Shown here piece by piece: positions 44,251 through 52,540 of a stretch of 64,000 nucleotides of DNA; position 1 is the first letter of the stretch, and every line of letters starts with the position of its first letter. The notes below the pieces were generated by a model. That model worked only from the letters and a program-made list of their open reading frames with translations, made no database searches and was not told the DNA's origin. A program made the translations under genes and the position numbers. Origin of the DNA: Pseudonocardia broussonetiae (GTDB lineage Bacteria > Actinomycetota > Actinomycetes > Mycobacteriales > Pseudonocardiaceae); NCBI RefSeq assembly GCF_013155125.1, contig NZ_CP053564.1:627501-691500 (forward strand). The letters run 5' to 3'.

Positions 44251-44254
44251 GGGG

Positions 44255-45571
44255 TCAGGGGGCCGTCGGCCACCGCAGCTCCAACCGCGCCCCACCCCCC
44301 GCCGCCTCCCCCGCCACGACCTGCCCACCCCGCCCCTGCACCAGGGCCGCCACCAGCGCCAGTCCCAACCCCGCTCCGCCGCCGGCCTCCGGGTCGAGCC
44401 GCACGAACCGGTCGAACACGCGCTCGCGGTCGGCGGGCGGGATGCCGGGGCCGTCGTCCTCCACCACCAGCCGCACCCACCGCCCGGCCGGCAGCACCCC
44501 GATCCGGACGACGGTGCGGGCGTGCCGGCGGGCGTTCGCGACGAGGTTGTCGAGCACCAGGTCCACCTCCGCCGGCCCGGCCGCGACGCGGGCCGGGGCG
44601 GGCGCCACCAGGTCGAGCGCGGGGGGCGGGTCGCCGGCCCGGGCGATCGCCGCACGCGCGGCGGCCACGAGGTCGACGGGCCGGGGATCCGGGCGCCGCC
44701 CGGCGTCGGCGCGGGCGAGGGCGAGCAGGTCCGACAGCAGGTCGGTGAGCCGCTCCGCCTCGACGGCGACCGCGCGCAGCGTCTCGTCGGCCAGGTCCGG
44801 GTCGGGGTGCGCGACCGCCACCTCGGCCTGCGCCCGGATCGCCGCCACCGGCGAGCGCAGCTCGTGCGCGGCGTCGCCGGTGAACGCCTGCAGCCGCGCG
44901 ACGGCGTCGTCGCGCCGGGCCAGCAGCCGGTTCACCTCCTCCGCGAGCGAGCGCAGCTCGTCGCGCGCCACCGGCACCGGCAGCCGCTGCCCCGCCGGCA
45001 GCGCCGACGCCGCCGCGCGCAACCGCTCCACCGGGCGCAGCGCGGCGCGCGTGGCCGCCCACGCCGCCACGACGACGATCGCCGCCACCAGCAGCGCGCC
45101 CAGCACGAACAGCCCGGCGGCGCGGGCGAGCAGCACGGCACCGCCGACGATGTCGCCCGCGGCCACGACCAGCCGCGTCGAGCCGTCGGGCAGGACGGCG
45201 GGCACCGCGAGGTAGCGCCGCAGCTCGTCGAACCTCCCGGAGACGACGCCGTCGCCTGCCGCCAGCACGCGGACCGCCCCGGCGTCCAGGGGCAGTGCGG
45301 GCCCGCCGTCGACGGGGTCACCGGCGGTGTCGACGACCCGGACCGTCGGCGTCCGCGCCGCCGACGGCGCCTCCCCCGCCTCCACCGCCGCGACGACCGT
45401 CGAGGCGTCCGTGCGCAGCTCCTCGTCGGCCGCGGCGAGGAGCGTCGAGTAGAGGAGCCCGACGCCGAGCCGGCTCAGCGCGAGCAGCGCCACCAGCGCC
45501 ACCGCGCCGACGACGACGGTGATCCGGAACCGCAGCCCGCGCCCGGCCCACCAGCGGCGCAGGCGGGTCAC
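44255..45571 (-). CDS. Two-component sensor histidine kinase
   Basis: The 438-residue kinase has membrane helices at about 16-41 and 150-173 around a small extracellular sensor of about 105 residues. HAMP follows (about 174-228), then the HisKA H-box FTGDAAHELRSPVAAIRAQ with His236. The HATPase_c part has the N-box LDNLVANARRHA, the D-box DDGPGIPPADRERVF and GAGLGLALVAALV. GTG at 45571 overlaps the regulator stop (GTGA). It phosphorylates the regulator encoded just upstream. The short sensor domain gives no ligand hint. Confidence 0.95.
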   Translation of the reverse strand: MTRLRRWWAGRGLRFRITVVVGAVALVALLALSRLGVGLLYSTLLAAADEELRTDASTVVAAVEAGEAPSAARTPTVRVVDTAGDPVDGGPALPLDAGAVRVLAAGDGVVSGRFDELRRYLAVPAVLPDGSTRLVVAAGDIVGGAVLLARAAGLFVLGALLVAAIVVVAAWAATRAALRPVERLRAAASALPAGQRLPVPVARDELRSLAEEVNRLLARRDDAVARLQAFTGDAAHELRSPVAAIRAQAEVAVAHPDPDLADETLRAVAVEAERLTDLLSDLLALARADAGRRPDPRPVDLVAAARAAIARAGDPPPALDLVAPAPARVAAGPAEVDLVLDNLVANARRHARTVVRIGVLPAGRWVRLVVEDDGPGIPPADRERVFDRFVRLDPEAGGGAGLGLALVAALVQGRGGQVVAGEAAGGGARLELRWPTAP

Positions 45572-46251
45572 GACGACGACACGAGGTACCCGAAGCCGCG
45601 CACCGTCCGCAGCACCTGGCCGGCGCCGACGGCGTCGAGCTTGCGGCGCAGGTACCCGACGTAGACCTCGACGACGTTGCGGCTCGCCGCGCCCTCGTCG
45701 CCCCACACGATCCGCAGCAGCTCGTCCTTCGCGACGACGGTGTCGGGCCGGCTCGCCAGCGCGTGCAGCAGCGCGAACTCCCGCGGCGAGAGCTCCACCG
45801 GCTCGCCGTCGAAGCTCACCGCCCGCGCCACCGGGTCGACGACGAGCGACCCCAGCCGCACGCGCTGCCCGACCCGCCCGAGCGCGGCGTCGCGGCGGCG
45901 CAGCAGCGCCTTGAGCTGCGCGACGAGCACGACGAACGCGAAGGGCTTGACGAGGTAGCCGTCGGCGCCGAGGTCGAGGCCGTCGGCCTGGTCCCACTCG
46001 CCGTCCTTGGCCGACACCAGCAGCACCGGCGTGTCGACGCCCGCCGCGCGCAGCTGCTCGAGCACCCGGTAGCCCGACAGGCCCGGCAGGATGATGTCGA
46101 GGACGATCGCGTCGAACGTGCCGGTGAGGGCCGCCTCCAGCGCGGAGTCGCCGTCGCCGCGGGCGACGACCTCCATGCCCTCCGCGGTGAGCCCCCTGGT
46201 CATGGCCGTGCGGAGGCCCGGTTCGTCGTCGACCACCAGCACGCGCGCCAT
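45568..46251 (-). CDS. OmpR/PhoB-family response regulator
   Basis: The 227-residue regulator has a receiver (1-120: VLVVDDEPGLRTAM, phosphoacceptor Asp52 in IVLDIILPG, Lys in YLVKPFAF). A winged helix follows (about 130-225: VELSPREFALLHALASRPDTVVAKDELLRIVWGD, VVEVYVGYLRRKLDA, TVRGFGYLV). ATG at 46251 is chosen. It is divergent from an exported LolA/RseB-like protein and an ABC exporter. A direct repeat CTCAG-N6-CTCAG in the 75-bp gap is its likely binding site, so it may control both directions. Confidence 0.95.
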   Translation of the reverse strand: MARVLVVDDEPGLRTAMTRGLTAEGMEVVARGDGDSALEAALTGTFDAIVLDIILPGLSGYRVLEQLRAAGVDTPVLLVSAKDGEWDQADGLDLGADGYLVKPFAFVVLVAQLKALLRRRDAALGRVGQRVRLGSLVVDPVARAVSFDGEPVELSPREFALLHALASRPDTVVAKDELLRIVWGDEGAASRNVVEVYVGYLRRKLDAVGAGQVLRTVRGFGYLVSSS

Positions 46252-46286
46252 GTCCCGGCGAACGTACCGCCACCCCGGGCGCCCCA

Positions 46287-46302
46287 CCTCAGACATCTCT
46301 CA
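46287..46302. promoter_or_regulatory. CCTCA-N6-TCTCA direct repeat in divergent promoter
   Basis: CCTCA at 46287-46291 and TCTCA at 46298-46302 start 11 bp apart, both followed by G. This is the spacing bound by tandem OmpR-family dimers. The element lies between the response-regulator gene and the exported-protein gene. Related elements occur at 13241-13256 and 61891-61906. Confidence 0.45.
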
Positions 46303-46326
46303 GCCGTGGTGAGTCAGGCTGTGCCC

Positions 46327-47385
46327 ATGGGAACCGGACGATGGACGACGGGCCGCACGGCAGCCGCGGGGATCGCGGTCGCCGGGGTGGTCGGACTGGG
46401 ACTGCTGGCCGCGCCGGCCGGAGCGGGCGCGGCGCCGGAGCTGCCGCCGGTCACGCCGGAGGACCTCGTGGCCTCCGTGCTGGCGGCCGACCCGGACGCC
46501 TTCGCGGGCACCGTGGAGCTCGACAACTCGCTGGGCCTGCCGGCCCTGCCCGGCGCGCCGCAGGCCGCCGACGGCACGAGCACCGCCCGGATCTGGTCGA
46601 ACGGCGAGGAGGGCGGCCGCGTGCAGCTGCCCACCTCCGACGGCGAGAAGACGTTCGTCACCGACGGCACCACGTTCTGGGCCTACGACTCCCAGGAGCG
46701 CACGGTCACCCAGGGCACGCACGACGACGGCCCCGACGGCGCCCCCGACAGCGGTGACGTCGCCGACCCGACCGCCGCGGCCACGGAGGCGATCCGCACG
46801 CTGCAGACCAGCAGCGTCGTCACCGTCGACGGCACGGCCGAGGTCGCGGGCCGCCCGGCCTACGAGCTCGTGCTCACCCCCGCGCCCGACGAGCGCACGC
46901 TGCTGCGCGAGGTGCGCATCGCCGTCGACGCCGAGCAGCGCGTCCCGCTGCGGATGACGGTGCTGGCCACGGGCTCGTCCGACCCCGCGCTGCAGGTCGG
47001 CTTCACCGACCTGTCGTTCGGCCCGCAGGACGCGTCGCTGTTCACCTTCACCCCGCCGCCCGGGTCGACCGTGCAGGAGCCCGGGGCCGACCGCCCCGAG
47101 GGCGAGCGTCCCGGGCGCCCCGAGGGCGCCGAGCCGACGACCGTCGGCGAGGGCTGGGACACCGTCGTGGTCGCGACCGTCCCCGCCGGCGCGACCGCGC
47201 CGCAGGGTGACGACGAGGGCGACCCGCCCACCGACCTCCGCGCCCTGGGCACCCCCGTGAGCGGCGCGTGGGGCAGCGGCACGCTGATCAGCACCGCGGT
47301 CGCCAACGCGATCCTCACCGACGACGGCCGCGTCGCCGCCGGTGCCGTCCCCGAGCAGGTCCTCACCGAGGCCCTCGCGCGGTGA
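46327..47385 (+). CDS. Exported LolA/RseB-like protein
   Basis: This 352-residue protein has a signal peptide (TGRTAAAGIAVAGVVGLGLLAAPAGAGAAP, cleavage near residue 34). The domain that follows resembles the LolA/LppX/RseB beta-fold: PEDLVASVLAADPDAFAGTVELDNSLGLPALPG, RIWSNGEEGGRVQLP, VTDGTTFWAYDSQERTVT, VDGTAEVAGRPAYELVLTP. The C-terminal third is extended and ends with VSTALA-like segments. In the family it binds lipids or senses exported lipoprotein stress. It shares an operon with an ABC exporter (GTGA overlap) and is divergent from a two-component system. Confidence 0.82.
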   Translation: MGTGRWTTGRTAAAGIAVAGVVGLGLLAAPAGAGAAPELPPVTPEDLVASVLAADPDAFAGTVELDNSLGLPALPGAPQAADGTSTARIWSNGEEGGRVQLPTSDGEKTFVTDGTTFWAYDSQERTVTQGTHDDGPDGAPDSGDVADPTAAATEAIRTLQTSSVVTVDGTAEVAGRPAYELVLTPAPDERTLLREVRIAVDAEQRVPLRMTVLATGSSDPALQVGFTDLSFGPQDASLFTFTPPPGSTVQEPGADRPEGERPGRPEGAEPTTVGEGWDTVVVATVPAGATAPQGDDEGDPPTDLRALGTPVSGAWGSGTLISTAVANAILTDDGRVAAGAVPEQVLTEALAR

Positions 47386-48362
47386 CGACGACCCCCTCCG
47401 TGCTGGACGCGGCGACGGCGCCCCCCGTCGCCGCGTCCACCCCGCTGGCCGCCCGCGCGATCGGGCTGCGCAAGGCGTTCGGCTCGACGGTGGCCGTCGA
47501 CGGCGTCGACCTCGACGTCCCCGCCGGCTCCGTGCTCGGCATGCTCGGCCCCAACGGCTCCGGCAAGACCACGCTGATCCGCATGCTGCTCGGGCTCACC
47601 CGCGCCGACTCCGGCACCGCCGAGCTGCTGGGCCACGCGATCCCCGACGACGCCGCCCGCGCGCTGCCGCACGTCGGCGCGCTCGTCGAGGGTCCGGGGT
47701 TCCACCCGTTCCTCTCGGGCCGGGAGAACCTGCTGCGGGTGGCGGCCACCGAGCCGCTGCTCGGCTCGCGGGAGATCGCGGGCGCCGTGGACGCCGCGCT
47801 GGAGCGCGTCGGGCTCAGCGCCGCCGCGGGCCGCCGGTTCCGCGGCTACTCCCTGGGCATGAAGCAGCGCCTCGGTCTGGCCGGCGCGCTACTGCTGCCG
47901 CGCCGGCTCGTCGTCCTCGACGAGCCGACCAACGGCCTCGACCCCGCCGGCACCCGTGACGTCCGGCGGATCATCGCCGAGCTGCACGCCGCGGGGTCGA
48001 CGGTGATCGTGTCCTCGCACCTGCTCGACGAGGTCGAGGCGACGTGCACGCACGTGGCCGTGCTGCAGTCCGGCTCGCTGGTGGCCGCGGGCGAGCTGGC
48101 CGCGCTGCTGGAGTCGGGCACCGGCGGGCTCGACGTCGTCACCCCCGACGTCGACCGCGCGCTCGACGTGCTGCGCGAGGCGGGCGTCGCCGCCTACCGC
48201 GCGCCGGGCGACGAGCCCGGCGTCGTCGTCGGCGAGGACGGCCCGCCCACGGCGGAGACGATCGCGCTGCTCGTGCGCGCGGGCGTCGCCGTGCAGGAGG
48301 CCCGGCGCCGCCGGGCGCGGCTGGAGGAGCTGTTCGCGCGGCTGACGGAGGAGACCCGATGA
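47382..48362 (+). CDS. ABC transporter ATP-binding protein
   Basis: The 326-residue ATPase has Walker A GPNGSGKTTLIRMLLGL, signature YSLGMKQRLGLAGALL, Walker B LVVLDEPTNGLDPAG and the switch His in VSSHLLDEVEATC. The C-terminal extension with ARLEELFARLTEE is typical of DrrA/CcmA-like exporters that handle drugs, lantibiotics or lipids. GTG at 47382 overlaps the upstream stop, and its own stop overlaps the permease ATG. Confidence 0.95.
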   Translation: MTTTPSVLDAATAPPVAASTPLAARAIGLRKAFGSTVAVDGVDLDVPAGSVLGMLGPNGSGKTTLIRMLLGLTRADSGTAELLGHAIPDDAARALPHVGALVEGPGFHPFLSGRENLLRVAATEPLLGSREIAGAVDAALERVGLSAAAGRRFRGYSLGMKQRLGLAGALLLPRRLVVLDEPTNGLDPAGTRDVRRIIAELHAAGSTVIVSSHLLDEVEATCTHVAVLQSGSLVAAGELAALLESGTGGLDVVTPDVDRALDVLREAGVAAYRAPGDEPGVVVGEDGPPTAETIALLVRAGVAVQEARRRRARLEELFARLTEETR

Positions 48363-49219
48363 CCGCCGTCGTCAACGCACCGTCCCCCCTCACCGCCACC
48401 CCCCGCACCGCCCCCTTCGGCCGGTTGCTCGGCGCGGAGCTGCGCTGGGTGCTGCGCCGCCCCCGCACGCTGGTGATGCTCGGGCTGTTCGCGCTGATCC
48501 CGGTGCTGATCTCGATCGGCGTCGCCGTGGCCGGGTCCACCGGGCGCGGGCCGGGCCTGATCACCGCGGTCGCCGGCAACGGGCTCGTGCTGCCGGTCGC
48601 CGCGATGACGCTCTCGCTCGCGCTGCTGCTGCCGCTGGCCGTCTCGATGGCCGCGGCCGACGCGATCGCCGGGGAGAGCGCGCACGGGACGCTGCGCGGG
48701 CTGCTGCTCTCGCCGGTGTCGCGGCTGCGGCTCGTCGTGATGAAGGCGTTCGGCGTGCTCGTCGTCGCCACGCTGGCCACGCTCGTGGTGGCCGTCGTCG
48801 GCGTCGTCGCCGGGCTGGTGGTCGTCGGCGGGGCCGAGGGGCAGCTGGTCACGCTGTCGGGCACCGCCGTCGGGCTGGGCGAGGCGCTGCTGCGGGTCGG
48901 CCTGGTCGCGGTGTGGGTGGTCGGGCAGCTCGCGGCGGTCGGCGCGGTGGCGCTGGCGGTCTCGGCGTTCACCGAGCACCCGCTCGTCGTGCTGGCGGCG
49001 GTGCTGGGCGGGCTGATCGTGTTCGGCGTGCTGGCCGCGATCCCGGCGCTGGAGTGGCTGCAGCCGTGGCTGCTCACGAGCGGCTGGGCCGCCGGGGCCG
49101 ACGCGCTCCGCGACCCCCTCCCGCTCGACGGCATGATCGACAGCTCGCTGCGGGCGCTGTGCTACGTCGCCGTCGGGATGGGGCTGACGACCTACCGGAT
49201 GCTGCGCCGGGACGCCTGA
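48359..49219 (+). CDS. ABC transporter permease (ABC-2 type)
   Basis: The 286-residue protein has six hydrophobic helices (first near 38-60: LVMLGLFALIPVLISIGVAVAG) and the ABC-2 pattern DAIAGESAHGTLRGLLLSPVSRLRLVVMKAFG. It pairs with the upstream ATPase. ATG at 48359 overlaps its stop (ATGA). Transcription probably ends at the 23-bp perfect hairpin 25 bp after the stop. Export of a lipid, peptide or antibiotic is plausible given the LolA-like partner. Confidence 0.93.
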   Translation: MTAVVNAPSPLTATPRTAPFGRLLGAELRWVLRRPRTLVMLGLFALIPVLISIGVAVAGSTGRGPGLITAVAGNGLVLPVAAMTLSLALLLPLAVSMAAADAIAGESAHGTLRGLLLSPVSRLRLVVMKAFGVLVVATLATLVVAVVGVVAGLVVVGGAEGQLVTLSGTAVGLGEALLRVGLVAVWVVGQLAAVGAVALAVSAFTEHPLVVLAAVLGGLIVFGVLAAIPALEWLQPWLLTSGWAAGADALRDPLPLDGMIDSSLRALCYVAVGMGLTTYRMLRRDA

Positions 49220-49244
49220 GCGACCGCCCTCCCCGCCGCTGGAC

Positions 49245-49299
49245 TTGCAGCAAGGCCACCTTGTGGACGCTTTTCCTCCACAAGGTGGCCTTGCTGCAA
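49245..49299. terminator. Perfect 23-bp hairpin
   Basis: Arms of 23 nt at 49245-49267 and 49277-49299 are perfect reverse complements (left arm begins TTGCAGCAAGGCCACC) around a 9-nt loop containing TTTT. It follows the ABC permease and precedes tspO, so it probably ends the operon. Its perfection and AT-richer makeup suggest a dispersed repeat rather than a random terminator. Confidence 0.7.
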
Positions 49300-49324
49300 C
49301 TCCCGGCGTGCAGACACTCTCTCG

Positions 49325-49843
49325 ATGAGCGAGAATCTTAACGTGAGTACTACTGCGCTGGACCCGCGCCCCACCGTCCCCAACGCCGTCGCCGGCCTCG
49401 CCGTCTTCGGCGCCGCCGTCGTGCTGGTCGCCGTCGTCGGCGGCCTGGCCTCGATCTCGGCCTCCGACCAGTACGGCTCGTTCGTGCAGCCGTCCTGGGC
49501 CCCGCCGTCGTGGCTGTTCGGGCCCGTCTGGACCGTCCTCTACGTCACGATCGCCGTCGCCGCCTGGCTCGTCTGGCGCACGGACGGCTGGAGCGGCGCG
49601 CGCACCGCGCTGTCGGTGTGGGCCGTCCAGCTCGTCCTCAACGCCCTGTGGACGCCGCTGTTCTTCGGCGCCGGCCTGTTCGGGGTGGCCTTCGCCGAGA
49701 TCGTGCTGCTGTGGCTGACGATCGTCGCGACGATCGTGCTGTTCGCGCGCCACAGCCGCCCCGCGGCCCTGCTGCTGCTGCCCTACGCCGCCTGGGTCAC
49801 GTTCGCCTCGGCCCTCAACCTCGCCATCTGGGTGCTGAACTAG
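49325..49843 (+). CDS. tspO: TspO/MBR-family membrane protein
   Basis: This 172-residue protein has five membrane helices. The TspO signature is seen in FVQPSWAPPSWLFGPVWTVLYVTIAVAAWLVWR and VQLVLNALWTPLFFGAGLFGVAFAEIVLLW. The aromatic-rich cavity residues (WxPPxWxF, LNxxWxxLFF) are conserved. TspO binds porphyrins and cholesterol-like ligands and is linked to stress signalling. ATG at 49325 is used; GTG at 49343 would drop six residues and lies close after an AT-rich stretch. Confidence 0.92.
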   Translation: MSENLNVSTTALDPRPTVPNAVAGLAVFGAAVVLVAVVGGLASISASDQYGSFVQPSWAPPSWLFGPVWTVLYVTIAVAAWLVWRTDGWSGARTALSVWAVQLVLNALWTPLFFGAGLFGVAFAEIVLLWLTIVATIVLFARHSRPAALLLLPYAAWVTFASALNLAIWVLN

Positions 49844-49855
49844 CACGATGGCCGC

Positions 49856-50662
49856 ATGGCCCGGCTACCCCGCGTTCCGTACGAGACAGAACTGCTGCGC
49901 CTGCAGGGCGAGCTCGTCCACATGCAGGAGTGGGTGCGCACGACCGGCGCCCGGCTCGTCGTCGTCTTCGAGGGCCGCGACGCGGCCGGCAAGGGCGGGG
50001 CGATCAAGCGGGTCGCGGAGTACCTCAACCCGCGCGTCTGCCGCATCGTCGCGCTGCCCGCGCCGTCGGAGCGCGAGCGGTCGCAGTGGTACTTCCAGCG
50101 CTACATCGAGCACCTGCCCGCGGCCGGGGAGATCGTGCTGCTCGACCGCAGCTGGTACAACCGCGGCGGCGTCGAGCGCGTCATGGGCTTCTGCACCCCC
50201 GACGAGCACGCGCGCTTCCTGCGGCAGTGCCCGGTGTTCGAGGAGCTGCTGGTCGAGGACGGGATCCTGCTGCGCAAGTACTGGTTCTCGGTCAGCGACG
50301 CCGAGCAGGAGCGCCGGTTCCGCGACCGCATGAAGGACCCGATGCGGCAGTGGAAGCTCTCGCCGATGGACCTCGAGTCGATCACGCGCTGGGAGGACTA
50401 CTCCCGCGCCAAGGACGAGATGTTCGCCCACACCGACACCCCGACGTCGCCGTGGCTGGTGGTCGAGGCCGAGGACAAGCGCCGCGCGCGGATCAACATG
50501 ATCGCCCACCTGCTCGACAGCGTCCCGTGGCAACCGGTGCCCGGCCGCAAGCTCAAGCTCCCGAAGCGACCCCCGCAGCGGGGCTACCAGCGCCCGCCGC
50601 GCGAGCGCTTCCACGAGGTCCCCGACCACGCCGCGACCCTGCTCGGGGACGGCGGCGCGTGA
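49856..50662 (+). CDS. ppk2: Polyphosphate kinase 2 family protein
   Basis: The 268-residue PPK2 has Walker A FEGRDAAGKGGAIKR (about 38-52), a lid-region Arg-rich helix, and Walker B IVLLDRSWYNRGGVERVMGF. FLRQCPVFEELLVEDGILLRKYWFSVSDAEQERRF and WKLSPMDLESITRWEDYSRAKDEMF are characteristic. PPK2 phosphorylates nucleotides with polyphosphate or the reverse. A one-domain layout suggests class I (NDP substrates). Its stop overlaps the start of a SpoIIE-type phosphatase gene (GTGA). Confidence 0.94.
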   Translation: MARLPRVPYETELLRLQGELVHMQEWVRTTGARLVVVFEGRDAAGKGGAIKRVAEYLNPRVCRIVALPAPSERERSQWYFQRYIEHLPAAGEIVLLDRSWYNRGGVERVMGFCTPDEHARFLRQCPVFEELLVEDGILLRKYWFSVSDAEQERRFRDRMKDPMRQWKLSPMDLESITRWEDYSRAKDEMFAHTDTPTSPWLVVEAEDKRRARINMIAHLLDSVPWQPVPGRKLKLPKRPPQRGYQRPPRERFHEVPDHAATLLGDGGA

Positions 50663-51831
50663 CCCGCCGCTCCCTGCTGGGACGCATCGACGAGGCGGCG
50701 CCCGTCGACGCCGTGGAGGTCGCCGAGGACGAGCTGTCCGACGTCATCGGCGCCCGGCACGTCAACCTGCTCATCACCGACTACTCCGGCCGCTTCGTCG
50801 TGCGCTTCGACCGGTCGAGCTGGGCGCGCGCGGGCACGCGGCGCCACGGCGAGGACGTCGCCGAGACCGTCGCCCTGGCCGGCACCGTCTACGAGGCGGT
50901 GCTGCGCTCCCAGGAGATCGACGTGCGCGAGCACGACGGCGGCGTCGTCGTGACGGTGCCGGTCACGGTGCGCGGTGACGCGATCGGCGTCCTGGAGCTG
51001 TGGCTGCCGAAGGACCCCGACGACGACGCGCTCGGCGAGATCCGGGAGGTCGCGCACGCCTTCGGCTACGTCGTCGTCGCCAACCGCCGCTACACCGACC
51101 TGTTCGAGTGGGGCCAGCGCACCGCGCCGTTCTCCCTCGCCGCGGAGATCCAGCGCCGCCTGCTGCCCGGGGCGTTCAGCTGCGACGCCGCGACGTTCAG
51201 CCTCGCGGGCTGGCTGGAGCCGGCGAGCACCGTCGGCGGCGACACGTTCGACTACGCGCTCGACCGCGACACCCTGCACCTGTCGATCACCGACGCCGTC
51301 GGCAACGACGTGCGCGCCTCGCTGCTCGCGACCGTGCTGGTCAGCAGCCTGCGCAACGGGCGCCGGCGCAGCCTGGGCCTGCCCGAGCAGGTCCGCTCCG
51401 CGAACGACGCGCTGGCGCGGCACTCGGCGGTCGGCGCCTTCGTCACGGGGCAGGTGGCGCGGATCGACCTCGCGTCCGGCCTCGTCCGCATCGTCAACGC
51501 CGGGCACCCGTTCCCGGTGCTGCTGCGCGACGGGGTCGTCGGCGAGATCGAGCTCGCCATCGACCTGCCGTTCGGCATCTACCCGGGCGTGGAGCACGAG
51601 ATCCAGGAGTTCGCGCTGCGCCCCGGCGACCGCCTGCTGCTCGTCACCGACGGCGTGCTGGACCGCAACAGCGCGCACGTCGACGTCCCCTCGGTGCTCG
51701 GCGCGACCGCCGACCTGCACCCGCGGGAGGTGGTGCGCGCGCTCAGCGACGCCGTCATCGCCGCGACCGGCGGCGACCTCCGCGACGACTCGACGGTGCT
51801 CTGCCTCGACTGGCGCGGCCCCGGCGCTTGA
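50659..51831 (+). CDS. GAF-like/PP2C (SpoIIE-type) serine phosphatase
   Basis: The 390-residue protein has an N-terminal GAF-like sensor (about 20-150) and a C-terminal SpoIIE phosphatase (about 165-390). Metal-binding positions are seen in STVGGDTFDYAL, LSITDAVGNDVRAS, LLLVTDGVLDRN and RDDSTVLCLDW. Such phosphatases dephosphorylate anti-anti-sigma factors in stress switches. No anti-sigma or STAS gene is adjacent. GTG at 50659 overlaps the ppk2 stop, which couples it to polyphosphate metabolism. The -35 box of the arsR promoter lies across its stop codon. Confidence 0.93.
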   Translation: MTRRSLLGRIDEAAPVDAVEVAEDELSDVIGARHVNLLITDYSGRFVVRFDRSSWARAGTRRHGEDVAETVALAGTVYEAVLRSQEIDVREHDGGVVVTVPVTVRGDAIGVLELWLPKDPDDDALGEIREVAHAFGYVVVANRRYTDLFEWGQRTAPFSLAAEIQRRLLPGAFSCDAATFSLAGWLEPASTVGGDTFDYALDRDTLHLSITDAVGNDVRASLLATVLVSSLRNGRRRSLGLPEQVRSANDALARHSAVGAFVTGQVARIDLASGLVRIVNAGHPFPVLLRDGVVGEIELAIDLPFGIYPGVEHEIQEFALRPGDRLLLVTDGVLDRNSAHVDVPSVLGATADLHPREVVRALSDAVIAATGGDLRDDSTVLCLDWRGPGA

Positions 51832-51857
51832 CAGGCAAGTAGCTACTTGCCTATAAC
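51828..51857 (+). promoter_or_regulatory. Consensus promoter with perfect ArsR operator in its spacer
   Basis: TTGACA (51828-51833), an 18-bp spacer and TATAAC (51852-51857) make a near-consensus promoter. The 20-bp perfect palindrome AGGCAAGTAGCTACTTGCCT at 51833-51852 fills the spacer. The predicted transcription start falls at or next to the GTG of arsR (51864), so the mRNA should be leaderless. Confidence 0.85.
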
Positions 51858-51863
51858 GGTGGC

Positions 51864-52142
51864 GTGGACGCCGTGTTCAAGGCGATCGCCGACCCCACCC
51901 GTCGCGCGATCCTCGACGAGCTCGTCGACCGCGACGGCCAGACCCTGTTCGAGATCTGCACCCGGCTCGTGATGAAGCACGACCTCACCTCGTCACGGCA
52001 GGCGGTCTCCCAGCACCTCGCGGTGCTCGAGGAGGCCGGGCTGGTCACGTCCCGGCGCGAGGGCCGCTACAAGTTCCACCACATCGACACCACCCCGCTG
52101 CGCTCGGTCGTCGAGCGCTGGCCCCTCCGGGAGCAGCCATGA
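51864..52142 (+). CDS. ArsR-family repressor
   Basis: The 92-residue winged-helix protein reads MDAVFKAIADPTRRAILDEL with the recognition helix in SSRQAVSQHLAVLEEAGLV, then SRREGRYKFHHID. It has no metal-binding ELCVCDL motif, so it is likely a non-metal or ligand-independent member. Such members often precede VOC or SRPBCC genes. A 20-bp perfect palindrome lies within its promoter, implying autorepression. ATGA overlap links it to the VOC gene. GTG at 51864 is probably also the transcription start. Confidence 0.93.
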   Translation: MDAVFKAIADPTRRAILDELVDRDGQTLFEICTRLVMKHDLTSSRQAVSQHLAVLEEAGLVTSRREGRYKFHHIDTTPLRSVVERWPLREQP

Positions 52143-52531
52143 TCCGCATCAACATCACCAGCGTCCTCGTCGACGACCAGGCCGTCGCGCTCGCCTTCTA
52201 CACCGACAAGCTGGGCTTCGTGAAGAAGCACGACATCCCGATGGGCGAGCACCGCTGGCTCACCGTCGTCTCGCCGCAGGAGCCCGACGGCACCGAGCTG
52301 CTGCTGGAGCCCTCCGAGCACCCCGCCGCCCGCCCGTTCAAGGAGGCGCTGGTGGCCGACGGGATCCCGTTCACCTCCTTCGCCGTCGACGACGTCCACG
52401 CCGAGTTCGCCCGGCTGTCCGCGGCCGGCGTGCGGTTCGTGCAGGAGCCCGTCGACATGGGTCCGGTCACCGTGGCGACGCTCGACGACACGTGCGGCAA
52501 CCTCATCCAGATCGCGACCATGAAGTCCTGA
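52139..52531 (+). CDS. VOC-family protein (glyoxalase/bleomycin-resistance fold)
   Basis: This 130-residue protein has two beta-alpha-beta-beta-beta modules: RINITSVLVDDQAVALAFYTDKLGFVKKHD at the front and FTSFAVDDVHAEFARLSAAGVRFVQEP in the second half, ending DDTCGNLIQIATM. Candidate metal residues are few (Glu in TELLLEP, His in EHRWL), so it may be a dioxygenase-like or binding protein. It shares a leaderless operon with ArsR, so its substrate or product may be the inducer. Confidence 0.93.
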   Translation: MIRINITSVLVDDQAVALAFYTDKLGFVKKHDIPMGEHRWLTVVSPQEPDGTELLLEPSEHPAARPFKEALVADGIPFTSFAVDDVHAEFARLSAAGVRFVQEPVDMGPVTVATLDDTCGNLIQIATMKS

Positions 52532-52540
52532 GCCGGCTGG

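Larger units (their letters stand above)
43448..44254. other. 807-bp gene-free repeat region
   Basis: No convincing gene lies between the SRPBCC-Nudix gene and the histidine kinase gene. The first 550 bp hold a mosaic of palindromes bounded by GTGATC/GATCAC and a 102-bp direct repeat. The last 200 bp hold a 22-bp tandem array. Open frames across it are by-products of the repeat period and GC content. Confidence 0.8.
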
